A stretch of DNA of 64,000 nucleotides from Siphonodentalium dalli. Its lineage: Eukaryota; Mollusca; Scaphopoda; Gadilida; Siphonodentaliidae. This document shows, in pieces, positions 35,651 to 47,639 of the stretch. The translations under genes were made by a program, and so were the position numbers. The notes under the pieces were generated by a model. It worked only from the letters and a program-made list of their open reading frames with translations, did no database searches and was not told where the DNA came from. The DNA lies in assembly GCA_032622095.1 (NCBI GenBank), contig CP136068.1, positions 153,043,151 to 153,107,150 on the forward strand, read 5' to 3'. Numbering within the stretch: the stretch's first letter is position 1; every line of letters starts with the position of its first letter.

Positions 35651-37714
35651 ATGCATATTTTTATCGAGTAAATAAATTAGGTTTTTGAGGTAAATAATAT
35701 ATGTATGACTGGAATGGAGGCCTTTGTGTCAGGTTTGTTCTACATTTGTATTGGTTAAATGGGGGATGTCTTGGACATAAATTGAATGTCGAAAGGCATT
35801 TGAGTAAATAAATGGTTGTTCTAAGCAGGATCCATGCATGGGCAGGGTGCATTTGTTAAGTATTTCACAAGTCACGGTTGTAATGTAACATGTTCTCAGG
35901 GGATGCGGGGTTAAACCAGATAAATTAAAGATCTATTTGGTCAGGAAGAGGTATACTATACATGTAAATAGGAAATTATCTGCATATGCATCTGTCGAAA
36001 AACCATAAGGTATCACTATTCTATCGAGTCGCCACAGGGGGGGGGGGGGGGGTTAGTGGCCAAATACGAAACATGTATAGACACTAGTTTTTGCACATAA
36101 ATGAGTACTGATCATGATTATTATATGCCAATTTATGTAGATATAGGCTTATTTGCTTGGTTCTTTGATTGTCTAGACTATTTCAGACCGATTCCCCTTT
36201 CTTGGTGACTTAACAAGAATTCTTGGCAAGTAAGGTAAGTAAGGGAGGAAACAGGCTTTTTTTCTCTAGATAATATGACAATTTTTTCAGGTTGCAAACC
36301 AGCTGCTGTTTCTGTAAAACAGGCCAAAACTTATTTTTATGAAATAAATTAATCAATGTGAAAACATAAGCATTAAGTGAAGTTTTGCTATATAATAGTC
36401 CAACAACCTGCCTGCCAAAACTCAAATACATGAACACATCTTGTGTAACTTAAAATATTCTTTGCCAAATCATGCAAATGACACACACCTCTTCCAATAA
36501 CCTCATAACAATGAAATTCGGGCTCGCAAATTACGTTTACGTTTGCTCATATATTATAGCTATAATTTAAGTGTTCTATGTAATAAATGCCAAATATAAT
36601 GCACTGCGATTTGGTCGTAAATGGATTTCAAATGTCAACCATTATCGAAACATGAGATACACTAAAATAAAGCTATAATGAAACGGAGATAACCAGACCA
36701 AAATCTGTGCGAGCCGAGATGTTTGAGGAAATCACTTTTTAGATCACCTGAGACGAAGTCTCCGGTGGAGCTATGGTCATCACTCTGCATCCGCCGTCTG
36801 TCCATTCGTCCATCCACCCGTCCTTCCGACCGTCCGCACGTCAACAATTCCTTAAGCATCTTCTCCGGAACAATAAGTGTGGATAGTCCCTCGGCGACTC
36901 AAATTCAGATTTGTTCAAATGAGGTCACCAGGTCAAATAGTTGTGAAGCCAGGGCCATAACGCTTTCCCTCCATAGTAATTCTTAAAACGACTTATCCTC
37001 AATAACTATCAGAGATATTTATCTTATGTATGGTATGGAGGGTCCTTGTGTGACTAGGATACAGATCTGTTCAAATGTGGTCACTGGGTTAATTAGGGGC
37101 GGAGGCAGGGACATTTTTTTTTTTTTTAAAGCCACATGGCGGTTTGCGCTCCAAAATACACAAAATAATATTCGCTTTTTAAATTTTCCCGGTATCAAAA
37201 TAGGTAGATAATGCCCAAACTCTCTTTGTTAATACTTGTTCCGTAATAATATATTTCACAATAGGAGTGGTCACAGCTCCAGATTGCATGATTTGTCTGT
37301 GAGTCGACATCGAAATAAACATTGAATTGATTTTGTCTTTTCAGCATTTAACCCTGACCTGGAGGTCTTACCATTTTTGCCCTTTTCCCACACACATTTC
37401 GTCTTGTAACTCAGAGGCAGGTGGTTTTAATTAAACTGATGGTGATATAAAATACACGAAGCAACATGTACATGTATGTACTTGTTGTGTCTATATATAC
37501 ATACTCCAAACTCCACACGAACGCCAGTATGTCACCAGGGAAGTGACAGTTTTCAATATCGTTCCTTTTTATTAGAGGTAGAAACATATTTTCCCAATTT
37601 TCATTTCGGTCCTAAATTAGTGTTTCTCTGGCTTCGGGGGTTAACAAAATATTTTATTTGAGTCGAGGGCCCTACCCACCAAAGCTAAGAGTTATCAGAT
37701 ATCGATTTTTGAAA
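35651..37714. repeat. Dispersed repeat remnants; no gene
   Basis: A poly-G run of about 14 bases lies near 36040. From about 36740 to 37130 a repeat with CCATTCGTCCATCCACCCG-type text and two related segments (TCAAATTCAGATTTGTTCAAA near 36898 and CAGATCTGTTCAAATG near 37063) is present. No domain was recognised in any open frame. Confidence 0.5.
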
Positions 37715-38160
37715 TCTTTTATTTTTCACCACCTGGTACTCAATCCGATCAGACGCTCCTAAATTACTATTTGTTTGGTTTCGGGGTAAAACATATTTGA
37801 TTCGAGTCTCCGCGACTCGAATCAAATATGTTTTACCCCGAAACCAAACAAATAGTAATTTATCACACCCATCAAAGCTCAGCGTGATCAGATAATCAGA
37901 CAAAATTGCGGATGAAGTTGGATAACTCTAAAATCAAGTGGTAATACGGTAAAATTTCGTGACACTTTAGTGATAATAAGGCCATATTTTGTTGAACAAA
38001 ATGTTGATAAATAACAAGTTTTGGGAAATTTGATACCATAGTTGACAGTGATTAGCATTATTTTGTTGCAATAAATCGATTCTTATAACTAAAGCCTATT
38101 TTGAAGAAATTTTGTTTTTATGGGGACCGTCTGATCGGATTGAGTACCTTTAAAAAGATC
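37715..38160. mobile_element. TIR element of the AATCCGA family with a perfect hairpin
   Basis: The left end contains GGTACTCAATCCGATCAGACG, and the right end contains CGTCTGATCGGATTGAGTACC. Together they form inverted ends of about 20 bases (about 37734-37755 and 38128-38150). The interior carries the 48-base perfect palindrome described separately. Related copies are at 8291-9056 and 56843-57071. Confidence 0.75.
37761..37861. repeat. Perfect 48-bp inverted repeat
   Basis: AAATTACTATTTGTTTGGTT and the following 28 bases up to GAGTC at 37808 are mirrored without mismatch from 37814 to 37861. The loop is only five bases (TCCGC). In the related copies this segment occurs once, so the palindrome arose by local inverted duplication in this copy. 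Confidence 0.95.
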
Positions 38161-39099
38161 TACGAAATTGAACTAACTGCAGTTCATCGACCAAACATAT
38201 ATATATAGTGCCACACTCAACTGTTATTGACTATACAAAATTACGATTTGAGTATATTTGAGAAAAATTAATGTGTTCCAAGGATCAATGTAAATGACTA
38301 TAATTCATGTTGACATTGTGACATTGTAAAAGCCGCTCTATATCATTACATCCTTGTCAACATGCAGAGGCTATTATTCTCGCATGGACAAATAAGATCC
38401 AACGGAAACACATCCACTGGAGTACCCATAATCACCACATCAAATTTCGTTGTAATCAGTCCGGGCTTCTAAGAGAAAAATTAGGAAGAGACAGATTATC
38501 CTTGCCATTTGAAGGGTTAAACACCCCTATTACATTGTTATTTCACATTTCCAATGAAACTAAATATCATTGACAAATCATGGGACACCGTCACAGGTTC
38601 ATATATTGTGTACCGATCCCCAACCGCATTCACATTCCTGATTGTCAACCTAAATTATAATTTCAGATTATATATATATATACCTTTATTTCCTCCGCAA
38701 CGGAGAGTTTAACATTATACATCATACACAAGTTTAGAGTTTCAACATATTGGTGACAAAAATAAACATCAATTTATCACATGGTTTTATACACAAAATA
38801 TGCGCAATACAAATTCAATGAGATATGTGCATTGCAACTGTTGGCCTCGTGTATTTATAATTTCGCGGAACACTTCACCTGGATAAAGTATCTGTCTGAT
38901 GGAGATGGAGAAAGACGGAGTTGTCTGCGATATAGCTTTATTTGCGTTATAGAGTTGTTGAGTTATTATCACGTTTAGTTAGATGCCACTCCGACTAAAT
39001 ACAAATTATTCATGTATATCTTGTTTTCTGTCTCCGATCAGATTATATGCGCGAGCGTATCATCGTAACTATAGAGTCATTGTTGGTGAACAACGGATA
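38161..39099. other. No gene seen
   Basis: AT-rich sequence with a short AT microsatellite near 38670. Two small overlapping open frames on opposite strands (about 38781-38978) are shadows of each other without a domain. Confidence 0.4.
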
Positions 39100-39678
39100 T
39101 CTCATATATATTTTGAAGACCTCTGTTTGTCTGTCTGTCTGTTTGTTTGTCTGTCTGTCTGTCATTAATACAAATCTACGATTCTCGACCGATCGGAGAA
39201 TTGCGGACGAAACTTGGTACTTGTGTGTAGTTTGACCAGGCGGTCGACGTTGTCGTATTGGCGAGCCCGTGCGACGCCAGCTTCGCGCATGCGCAGACGA
39301 GATCTCGGAAACGGGTGGAGCTATCGACTTGAAATTTGGTATGTGAATGTATCTTGCCCCGGATACGAATTTTATCGGGTCGCCGAGCCCGTGCGACGCC
39401 AGCTTCGCGCATGTGCAGACAAGATCTCGGAAACGGGTGGAGCTATCGACTTGAAATTTGGTTTTTGAATATCCCGGACAACGGATACGAATTTTATCGG
39501 GTCGCCGAGCCCGTGCGACGCCAGCTTCGCGCATGCGCAGACCATATCTCGGAAACGGGTAGAGCTATCGACTTGAAATTTGGTTGTTGAATAGCGCGGA
39601 CAACGTCGGGCTGGGTAGAGCTATCGACTTGAAATTTTGTTTTTGAATAGCCCGGACAACGTCGGGCTCATCGGCTAG
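39100..39678 (+). mobile_element. Helitron-like element A with three ~124-bp tandem units
   Basis: It starts TCTCATATATATTTTGAAGA after an A, followed by CTGT-rich repeats (39122-39163). The core is three tandem units with GAGCCCGTGCGACGCCAGC at about 39262, 39384 and 39508. The 3' end is a hairpin, GCCCG-G-AC-AAC-GT-CGGGC (about 39649-39668, one bulged G), then CATCGG and CTAG (39675-39678) before T. Start, hairpin and end fit Helitrons. It carries no helicase. Open frames in the tandem units are shadows. Confidence 0.8.
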
Positions 39679-40481
39679 TCTATTATATATTTTGGAAGAT
39701 CTGTCTGTGTGTGGTGTATATGTCTGTGTGTGTGTGTGTGTTCGCGATGAACTCGAAAACGGCCGACCCGATTTCGATGAAACTTCGTATGTGAGGGTAC
39801 TATCGGTCGGGAAGTGGCATAGGCATATTAATTTTCAGATCCGAGGTCAACTTTTCACGTGCCGAGGTCAAATCTGTTTTTACGCTGTGTTACGGGACTT
39901 TCATTTGAGTTCGGTGCTTACAAATCGATTCGAAACAGCGCGAATAATAAAATGCCAGTCATAATAATGACACTGTGAGAATCTTTCGTATTTCCTCTTT
40001 CCAACGATATATAATGCGTATGTATCCGTTTTAGTTATCTGCCTCAATTATCAAGAAGAAGTGGTACTATCTTCCATCAGGATAAAAACAATGCGTAACT
40101 TCTATGACGTCGTTAGAGGTCATAACGTTAGATCACGTTAACGCTTAACCGGCCGATGCATTTGACTGTTTCAGACGTCTTGGCGATATCTCGGGCACCG
40201 ATGGTAATTTATCTTTACGTTGAAACTTGATAATTAATGAGCGTGTGTATATGAGGCGCGTTTATATACTTGAGTGGAAATCAAATCGGGTTAAACTGGC
40301 TGATTTTTACGGACGAAATTTGATGCATAGGGTATCTCGGTATCCGCTGGGCCGATTTCCCGGTATCCGCTGGGCCGATTTCCACCATTTTTGGGGTGTT
40401 GGTGTTTGACCCCACCTGACCTTGACCTTCAAAATGGACAATTCAAGGTCAAAGCCCGGACGAAGTCGGGTCACCTTCTAG
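39679..40481 (+). mobile_element. Helitron-like element B, head to tail with A
   Basis: It begins TCTATTATATATTTTGG directly after the CTAG of element A. The interior has TTTCGATGAAACTTCGTATG and a final unit with TGACCTTGACCTTCAAAATG. It ends with a hairpin, GCCCG-G-AC-GAA-GT-CGGGT (about 40454-40471), then CACCTT and CTAG (40478-40481), then T. At 803 bases and non-coding, it is a textbook non-autonomous Helitron layout. Confidence 0.85.
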
Positions 40482-42180
40482 TATATATATATAACGCTAG
40501 AAGACGCCAAGACAACAATAGATGGAATACCGGTGTTAGTTTATTTGTTATATCGACATGTGTTTATGTCGGGATTTCGTTTCAAATAATGATCAAAGTG
40601 AGGGTATCAGATTTTTCTCGATTCATTTGATGATGTCACTTTTTCTACGTATTCGGGTGTTTCATTATGGTGTCGTGTACATTTTGACCTAGCTGCATGC
40701 AACACTAGACAAAACACGTATATGCGCATGTCGCTAGGAAGGAACATTAGAGCGGGTTCGTTCTGTAGTACATTTGTACGACAGACTCGTGCGCTCTTCT
40801 GCTGTACGTCGGAAGGCTCTTAGTTGGTGAGCTATAGCACCGCTGGTGACTGGCTTCAATGTCATATACATGGACACTTAATTGCCAAGATTAAGTTCAA
40901 TTCTAACCTTCATAGCTTTTGGGACATTCCTCCGATCATAATAGTAATATTTCGAAAACTACTTCAGATATACTAATCTATATCTATATTTTCGAAGATG
41001 CTTGTTGTGTTGCCTCATTAATGGTCATTGGAACAAAATATTAGCTGATTAGTATGTGCATATATCAGGGCCTGGAACCTACGTCACCGGAAGGGTAACC
41101 CTACATCAAAATAACTGTAAATAAAGTTCGACTCGCTACTTCGACATCGTTTTTTAAATAAATACAATCGATTTCGATGTAGTATTATAAGCAAAGGAGC
41201 TATGCGACCTGCAAATCTCAACAAATACAGAAACCGAAAATCGGAAAGAATTGCTTATAATGAGAATTTCGCGTTCGCAATTCAAAAGCGCGTCCGATTT
41301 CCTATTTTCGTGCAGGTGTTAACGCCAACATTTCATGTTCTCCGCGCCCTAAACTCATTCAAAAACCGTATACATTGAGTTTCGGGATATTATAAATGCT
41401 AAAATTTGAATTAATAACAAAAAATTCACTTCTCCGTGGTTTGTTTGTAAATGTCTTAAGACACAAAGAATTTTTATGAATTTGTCTATTAATGGTAACG
41501 CCCACATCGCGTTGACGCTCACATAATATTGGCCTGTTTGCACTAACAATTGAGTCACCATCCGTATAATCCGGTAGATGAACTATTAACGATCGTGTTC
41601 ACATATACACACTCTGTTAAATGCGTTACAATGCACAAACGGCTGTTATAGAGATGCCAATATACTATTTGATAATACTATATATAAAGACGAACATAAA
41701 TTCATGGCATAATCAGGGATAATCATTGTTTTTATGTTCTCGTTGTATATTCGGTAGTTTAATTAAGAAGAGCAATTTTCGTTCAAATCCGCCATTTGAA
41801 TTTACCCATAATATATCAGATAATATCGTCAATGGGTATACATCCTGGTACATGTCCGACCAACATAGCTACAAACTGAGCAGTGTTCATCGCAGTTACT
41901 GGTCAACCGCAATATAAAATGTCAACCATGACAATTTTCCAGCTTGGCATGACATCCAAAGTTATTATTTCTATGTTTCATATATGTGTGCCAAATGTTG
42001 CACTTTTACCATAACATGCACGAATTTTCATCTATCCGCCCCGTTAATAACATCCCATGTATAAGGATGACTAGCCCATTTGCGTATACACTTCCGCTTA
42101 AGATGTGACTTTTGTGGCGTTGGCTACGAATAATAAAAAAGGTCCGAGTTTATTCCATCTTGACAATGACCTGTGTGTTC
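40482..42180. other. No gene seen
   Basis: No domain-bearing open frame, TIR or RNA gene could be recognised. Sequence is AT-rich and looks unique. Confidence 0.4.
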
Positions 42181-42830
42181 TCAAAGGTGGACCATATACC
42201 AGTTATCAAAAGTTTCTTTTGAAGTTTGTTCAAGTAATCGTTTAGGCATCACCAATATGATGATTCTTAAGAGGAACAAAGGCACACAAAACTCCATCAA
42301 AATCATTGAACCATTCCAAAATTCCAACTTGACCTGTGTTTTCTGAACTGTAAATCGTTTACCCACTAACAAGAAATTCTGTTCAAGTTATCATCTGGAT
42401 TACCCAAATTTATTTCTAAGTGTAAAAAGATACATAACTCTGTCAAAAATCATCAGGCCTTGATCCATATTCGGTAGAACTTGACCTGTATTTTTTCAAA
42501 TGTTAATACAAGATTGAACAACCTTAAAAAACTTGATTTCTAAGTCGAGCAAGAGGCAGAACTCAGCCAACAATCAACGTATCACCACATTACCTGACTG
42601 TGTCTTTCCAAATATGAATAACGTACCAGCTACACGTATCAAACAATTCTGTCTAGCGTTAGTCGTCAAGTTATCATCCCAAAAATTGTGGTTTCTAATT
42701 TTACAAGAGGCATAATTCCGACTGATGACTGCATCAACAAATATCAGACCATAATCAAAAGCGAACTTGATGTTTATCTCAAATGCGGTCCACATGCCAA
42801 AATTTTATGTCAAAACTTATAAATTTTAAT
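42181..42830. repeat. Degenerate tandem repeat of ~160-bp units
   Basis: Phrases such as TTCCAACTTGACCTGTGTT, TTCTAAGT.GA.CAAGAGG and CATAACTC.GTCAAA.ATCA recur several times (for example near 42300-42360, 42405-42450 and 42478-42560). This is the degraded, domain-free repeat type common in invertebrate genomes. Confidence 0.45.
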
Positions 42831-42955
42831 TTATCAACCACAACCGGACAAAGTTGAGAAAGGGGCACACACCCGGTCAAAAATGACCGGAACTTTAAAC
42901 AAATTCGAATCTGACATGTGTGTTTTTACAAGTAATACACGCACGATTGAATATA

Positions 42956-43022
42956 TAGCGAAATTCTGAACGATCGTCCAACTATATATCAAAATTCTGA
43001 ACGATCGTTCAACTATATATAC
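42956..43022. repeat. ~32-bp direct repeat, two copies
   Basis: AAATTCTGAACGATCGTCCA followed by ACTATATAT is repeated immediately, with a single C/T difference (CGTCC versus CGTTC). Confidence 0.85.
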
Positions 43023-43110
43023 ATCGTAGAGAAGAATAGAATATAGCCATGCGTAATGAGAAGAGATCAACCTTGGTACAACGCAATGGGCTAATTGTTC
43101 AGTGGACTGA

Positions 43111-43778
43111 TTGGCTGCGGACACATGCACCACATTAGCGATGGAATAGCAGGTGTGACAATTTATTATGGTGGAGTTTGTTGACAATTGGTCGTCATAT
43201 TTCTGTGCCATAGCAAGCCATGTTGCCAGCTGAGTTTCCGCGCAATGAGTTGACTAGACCAATTAAACCCGTGCGTTTCACCAAGGTTGATCTCTGCTCA
43301 TTACGTTTTGCTACATTTGTATTCTCCACGATATATATAATTGCACGATCGATCGTCCAGAATTATGCACGTAGTATTTTATTGATATGATATCACTGCA
43401 TGTGTATCTATTTATATTTATTTCATGCGTATTAAGACAGTTCCACAATTTCGTTTTTAATTTTGCGACGTTTAGTTCTACGCGTAATTCAGCTAACATT
43501 ATCATGTGGGCCGATGAAGCTATGTCGGAACTGTTTGGGGGAAATTTAGCTGAGAGAAAGTATCTGTAATAAACAAAGCGAACAATATATACAAGGACCA
43601 AAACGAGAAAAAGGCTGATCATAACGAACATTGGAAGACTCATTGTGCGAATATGCTGCGGGCGACATGGCTAGCTATGGCATATTAATTGTGACGACCA
43701 ATTGTCACCAAACTCCTCCATAATAAGTTGTCACACCTTCTGTGCCATCGCTACTGTGGTACGTGTGTCCGCAGCCAA
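43111..43778. mobile_element. TIR element, copy 2 of the inner pair at 29836
   Basis: The left end TTGGCTGCGGACACATGCAC and the right end GTACGTGTGTCCGCAGCCAA are complements apart from one or two bases. Arms of about 155 bases run 43111-43265 and 43626-43778, with shared TTTATTATGGTGGAGTTT and ACAATTGGTCGTCA. The ends are flush and clean here, so this copy defines the true boundaries of the family. No coding capacity. Confidence 0.85.
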
Positions 43779-43849
43779 TGGTTGTTCTAGGAATCAAATT
43801 TTACATTTCTAAAAAAGCTACCGATCCAATAAAGCCACATTAATGTACG

Positions 43850-44830
43850 GCTTAGCGGTCTTTTACCCCCCCCCGACACTCCGTCGGAGGACTATAGTAA
43901 TGACCCTCATTATTGCGTCCGTGTGTGCGCGTGAACGTATGTCCGTGCGTCCGTCAGGAACTTTGTCCAAGTCTGTATTCTGTAAACTTGGCACATATAT
44001 CAACGTGCATGGGAACCTCCGCACCTGCGATTTTGAGTTCAGTCGGACTCACTTTGGCGGAGTTATTGTCCTTTTTCGACATAGAATCGTACATCCTGGG
44101 ACGCATCTTTTGTCCGAGCCTGTATTTCGTAGTTTTCCAGTAATGTTTTTAAAACTTGGCACAGATGTCAACCAGAATGGGAAACTTCGCACCTTTTGGC
44201 AGAGTTATTGCCATTTTTCGACATAGAAATGTTTTATGTTTTTTGTGTTAGAGAGATTAACCCTTTCTCGACAAATTGACGATGTGCAACATCTTTAGTG
44301 AATATACACTTTGTATCATATTGGGAATAACTCCACAAAAAAGTCAGACAGACGTCACAATCGCAGATACAATGTTCCCATTGTACTAAATATATATGCC
44401 AAGTTAAAAAAACATTGACCTAAAAATGTACGAATAAAAGCTCGGAAAAAATTATGCATGTTCCAAACAAATTTCTAAGTCGAAAAAAGGGGAATATCTC
44501 CACCAAAAAAAGTCGCACAGACGTCATAATTCCAGGTGCACAGGTTCCCATGGTAATAAATATCTGTTCCAAGTTTTAAAAAAATTGACCTAAAAATGTA
44601 GGAATAAATGCTCGGACATAATTATACATGTTGTGAAAAATTTCTAAGTCGAAAAAGGGGGATAACTCCACAAAACAAGTCAGACAGACGTCATAATCGC
44701 AGAAGTCTGTTTCAAGTTTCACGGAAAATTATCAAAAAACGACTGAGAAAAACTCCGGACAAATTTGTGTCCATGGACGACGGACGGACGGACGACGCAC
44801 AACTTTGTTGCGGGGGTATATATAATAAAA
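43850..44830. repeat. Dispersed repeat with inverted CCGTCCGTC-type ends
   Basis: The left part (43900-44225) has GTCCGTGCGTCCGTCAGG, AACTTGGCACATATATCAAC and TTTTTCGACATAGAA. The right part (44460-44815) has the complementary phrases (AATTTCTAAGTCGAAAAA, TTCCCATGGTAATAAATAT, GGACGACGGACGGACGGACG). The two halves form a loose inverted arrangement with internal tandem units of about 160 bases. Two plus-strand open frames (43843-44226, 43913-44143) fall in it and are not considered genes. Confidence 0.6.
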
Positions 44831-44839
44831 CCTTCTGCC

Positions 44840-45471
44840 GAGTTCTGGGCTATTCAGAGATCCGGATTCCAGTTTTCACTGATTTATTATTAAAAACGTA
44901 TTGCCGTGGTAGCATCAGAACCTGCCTATCTCTGTCCACCAGCACATTGTTATATTTAATAATTATATCAAAGTCTTAAGCTATAATTTGACAAAACTGG
45001 GAATTGCTATAATAAGAAATGTCTGCATTAATGTCTACTATCTTGTTGTGATGAATCCACAATTCTCTCATGTTTCACACAAAACAGCATTTTTTACCCA
45101 AAAATCGAATCCCAGAAAATTGACGGACCCGATAATTATCTTATGGTAGGTGAACATGATCACACTTTGTTATTTAGTTAAATTCCTAACCAGAAATATA
45201 GGGAAATGTTATTTAGGCAGTTGGATTCCATTTTTCATTGTTTCCATTTACGAAAAAGCCTATTTAACAACAAAAAAAAAACAAAAAAAATCGTCCAACA
45301 TTTCATTTGAAGGTAACATCCGCATGTGATGCATTCTATCAAGACTAGTATGCTGATCTATTATTCGTCTTGTTATTCTTCCACATAATTAAATTCGACT
45401 ACTGGCCGATACCATAGTTCCAGTTCCAATAGCTGGATTCCAGTTTTCACTGATTTTATTAATAAACGCAG
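44840..45471 (+). repeat. ~530-bp repeat unit A
   Basis: The unit starts with GGATTCCAGTTTTCACTGAT, continues with ATCTTGTTGTGATGAATCCA, TTAGGCAGTTGGATTCCA and ACGAAAAAGCCTATTT, and ends at a second CAGTTTTCACTGATTTTAT. The same order of phrases appears twice more at 47640-48660. The Helitron-like copy 2 separates A from the others. Confidence 0.75.
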
Positions 45472-47615
45472 GGTAACCCGGCGTTGCCCAAGTTAAAGTG
45501 ATGTGAAACCCTCTGCATGCAGTGGATATTTGGTGGGAATAGAGAATACTTTTGCTCAAATTGTATATCCAAATAGCATCACAAAACATGATTCTTAAAC
45601 ATGGAATATAAGTGGTGGCGCGAGACCACCTTGTCGATCGTCATTTTGTTTATCGCGATTAATTCGTTCCACCAATAAACAAGTATTTATTCATTTACAA
45701 CTGCGTAGGCTATACGTCAGACGTTATGACATGAAACATTAGATCGCAAAAATAAAAGACGACAATTAGGATTTACATATAGAGAAGTATCAATCAATAT
45801 TGTGGGTCAGACTAGGATTTTGAGGACACCTGGCTATCATATCTCCATGAAGATACAGATGTTTTAAAGAAATGTCCAGGTGCTCCTCTGTTCATGGCGC
45901 TAAATATTGACGAAATATTCTCAGTTTAAAAGAAATGTTGCTATGCGATTATATCAGCTACATGTGCCCGACACAGAGCGAGATTTTGAGTGGTTTATTG
46001 TAACAAAATTTGTGGAAACTATATTGAATGGAACAGACTCAATTGTGTTATAATGTATACATGATTCATTCTAATGTGCGATCCTCTGACGGTTCGATGG
46101 CTCCCAGTTTGCAAGAATATGTGTATATCTTAAATAAAATGATAAATATACGTTTAATGATTTTTCTATGTATCAGTTTTGATAGCTCACTATACGTCTT
46201 TTTAACATGCACGCTTTGATTCCTCGTATTATTTGAGAAGAACCTGTATGCAATTGATGGTAATTGGCACTAAACATATTTTTTTTATCAGTTTTGGTGA
46301 CCATCCCATCCCTATTTCAGACTGAAGCGGCGCCACTTTGTCATCATTAAACCACACACTTAGACTCATTATGGAAATGCATATTTATATATATACAATT
46401 GGTAAAAATTGGCGAATATACAAAATTCGTATCAAATTTAGGGGCCCCATATCTCTCGCCCAAACGGCACCAATTTGGCGTATCCATACCACACGATTAG
46501 ATTCCTCGTATCGGGGAGAAGATTATGTATCAATCTGGTGGAAATCGGCACTAAACATGCTGTTTATCTTTTTTGTGTCCATCTCACACTCTATTCGTCC
46601 ATGACTCGAATAGATCCACTTGTGACATCCTTAAGCCACACAATTATACTCCTGATATCATGGAGATGATTATTTATAAGTGTGGTGCTAATCGGCGACC
46701 AAACTATTTTTTAGCAAATTTAGTGCCCACCCCACCCCATCTCGCACCCAAACAGCACCAATAGGGCGTCTGTATATCACACGATTAGACTCCTCGTATC
46801 ATGGATAAGAATGTGTATCACTTTGGTGGATTGGCTCTACAAATATTACATATCAATTTGGTGTCACTCTGCCTTTCAGTGCACCCCTGACTCGAATGAC
46901 GCCACTGTTGACAGATTTAAGCCACACAATTAGACTCCTCATACAATGGGAATGATATTGTATAGGTGTGGTGGCAACCGGCGACTGAGCCCATTCTTAT
47001 CAAATGTTGTGCCCCCCCCTAGATTCTTTGTATCATGGAGAAGAATATATATATATATATGCATCATAGCATAGGAATGATTATGTATAAGTTTCGTGGC
47101 AATCGGCGACAAATTTTGTTTATGCCCTCCCCCTTTTCTGCCCCGACAACAACGGCGTCACTTTAAAACATTCCAACCCGCACCATTATCTTTCTCGTAA
47201 AAAGTTACCCCTAGTAGTAGACCCCTTTTTGTGCCATCTAGATGGCCCCTCGGCGCTATAATTAGTTTTATAAATTTGGTGCCCCTCTCCTCTTCTGTGC
47301 ACCTCTGACTCGAACGGCGCCACTTTTGATATATTTAAACCACACTATTAGAATCCTTATATCATGGGGATGATTATATATAAGTTTCGTGACAATCGGC
47401 GACAAAACATATTTCTGCCCCTCCCATTTCTCTGCCCCTGACAACAACGGTGTCACTTTAAAATAATCTAACCACTATTATCTTTCTCGTAAAAAGTTAC
47501 CACTAGTAGACCCCTTTTGTGTCATCTAGATGGTCCTCTGTGAATTTATATCGAACACAGACAGACAGACATACAGACAGAAAGACAGACAGACATTCGC
47601 AAATATAGATATAGA
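45472..47615 (-). mobile_element. Long Helitron-like element, copy 2
   Basis: It aligns in order with copy 1 (21472-23815), from GCAGGGTAACCCGGCGTTGC at the left to CAGACAGACAGACATACAG at the right. On the minus strand the 5' end reads TCTATATCTATATTTGCGAA next to an A, which is the Helitron start. The 3' CTAG is degraded to AACG. The insertion is confirmed by the flanking repeat. In unit C CACTGATTTTATTAA runs directly on to TTCAAATAACTGAGA, whereas here CACTGATTTTATTAA and AACAAATAACC are split by about 2.1 kb. No protein coding seen. Confidence 0.75.
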
Positions 47616-47639
47616 TAAAAACAAATAACCCTGGTAACC

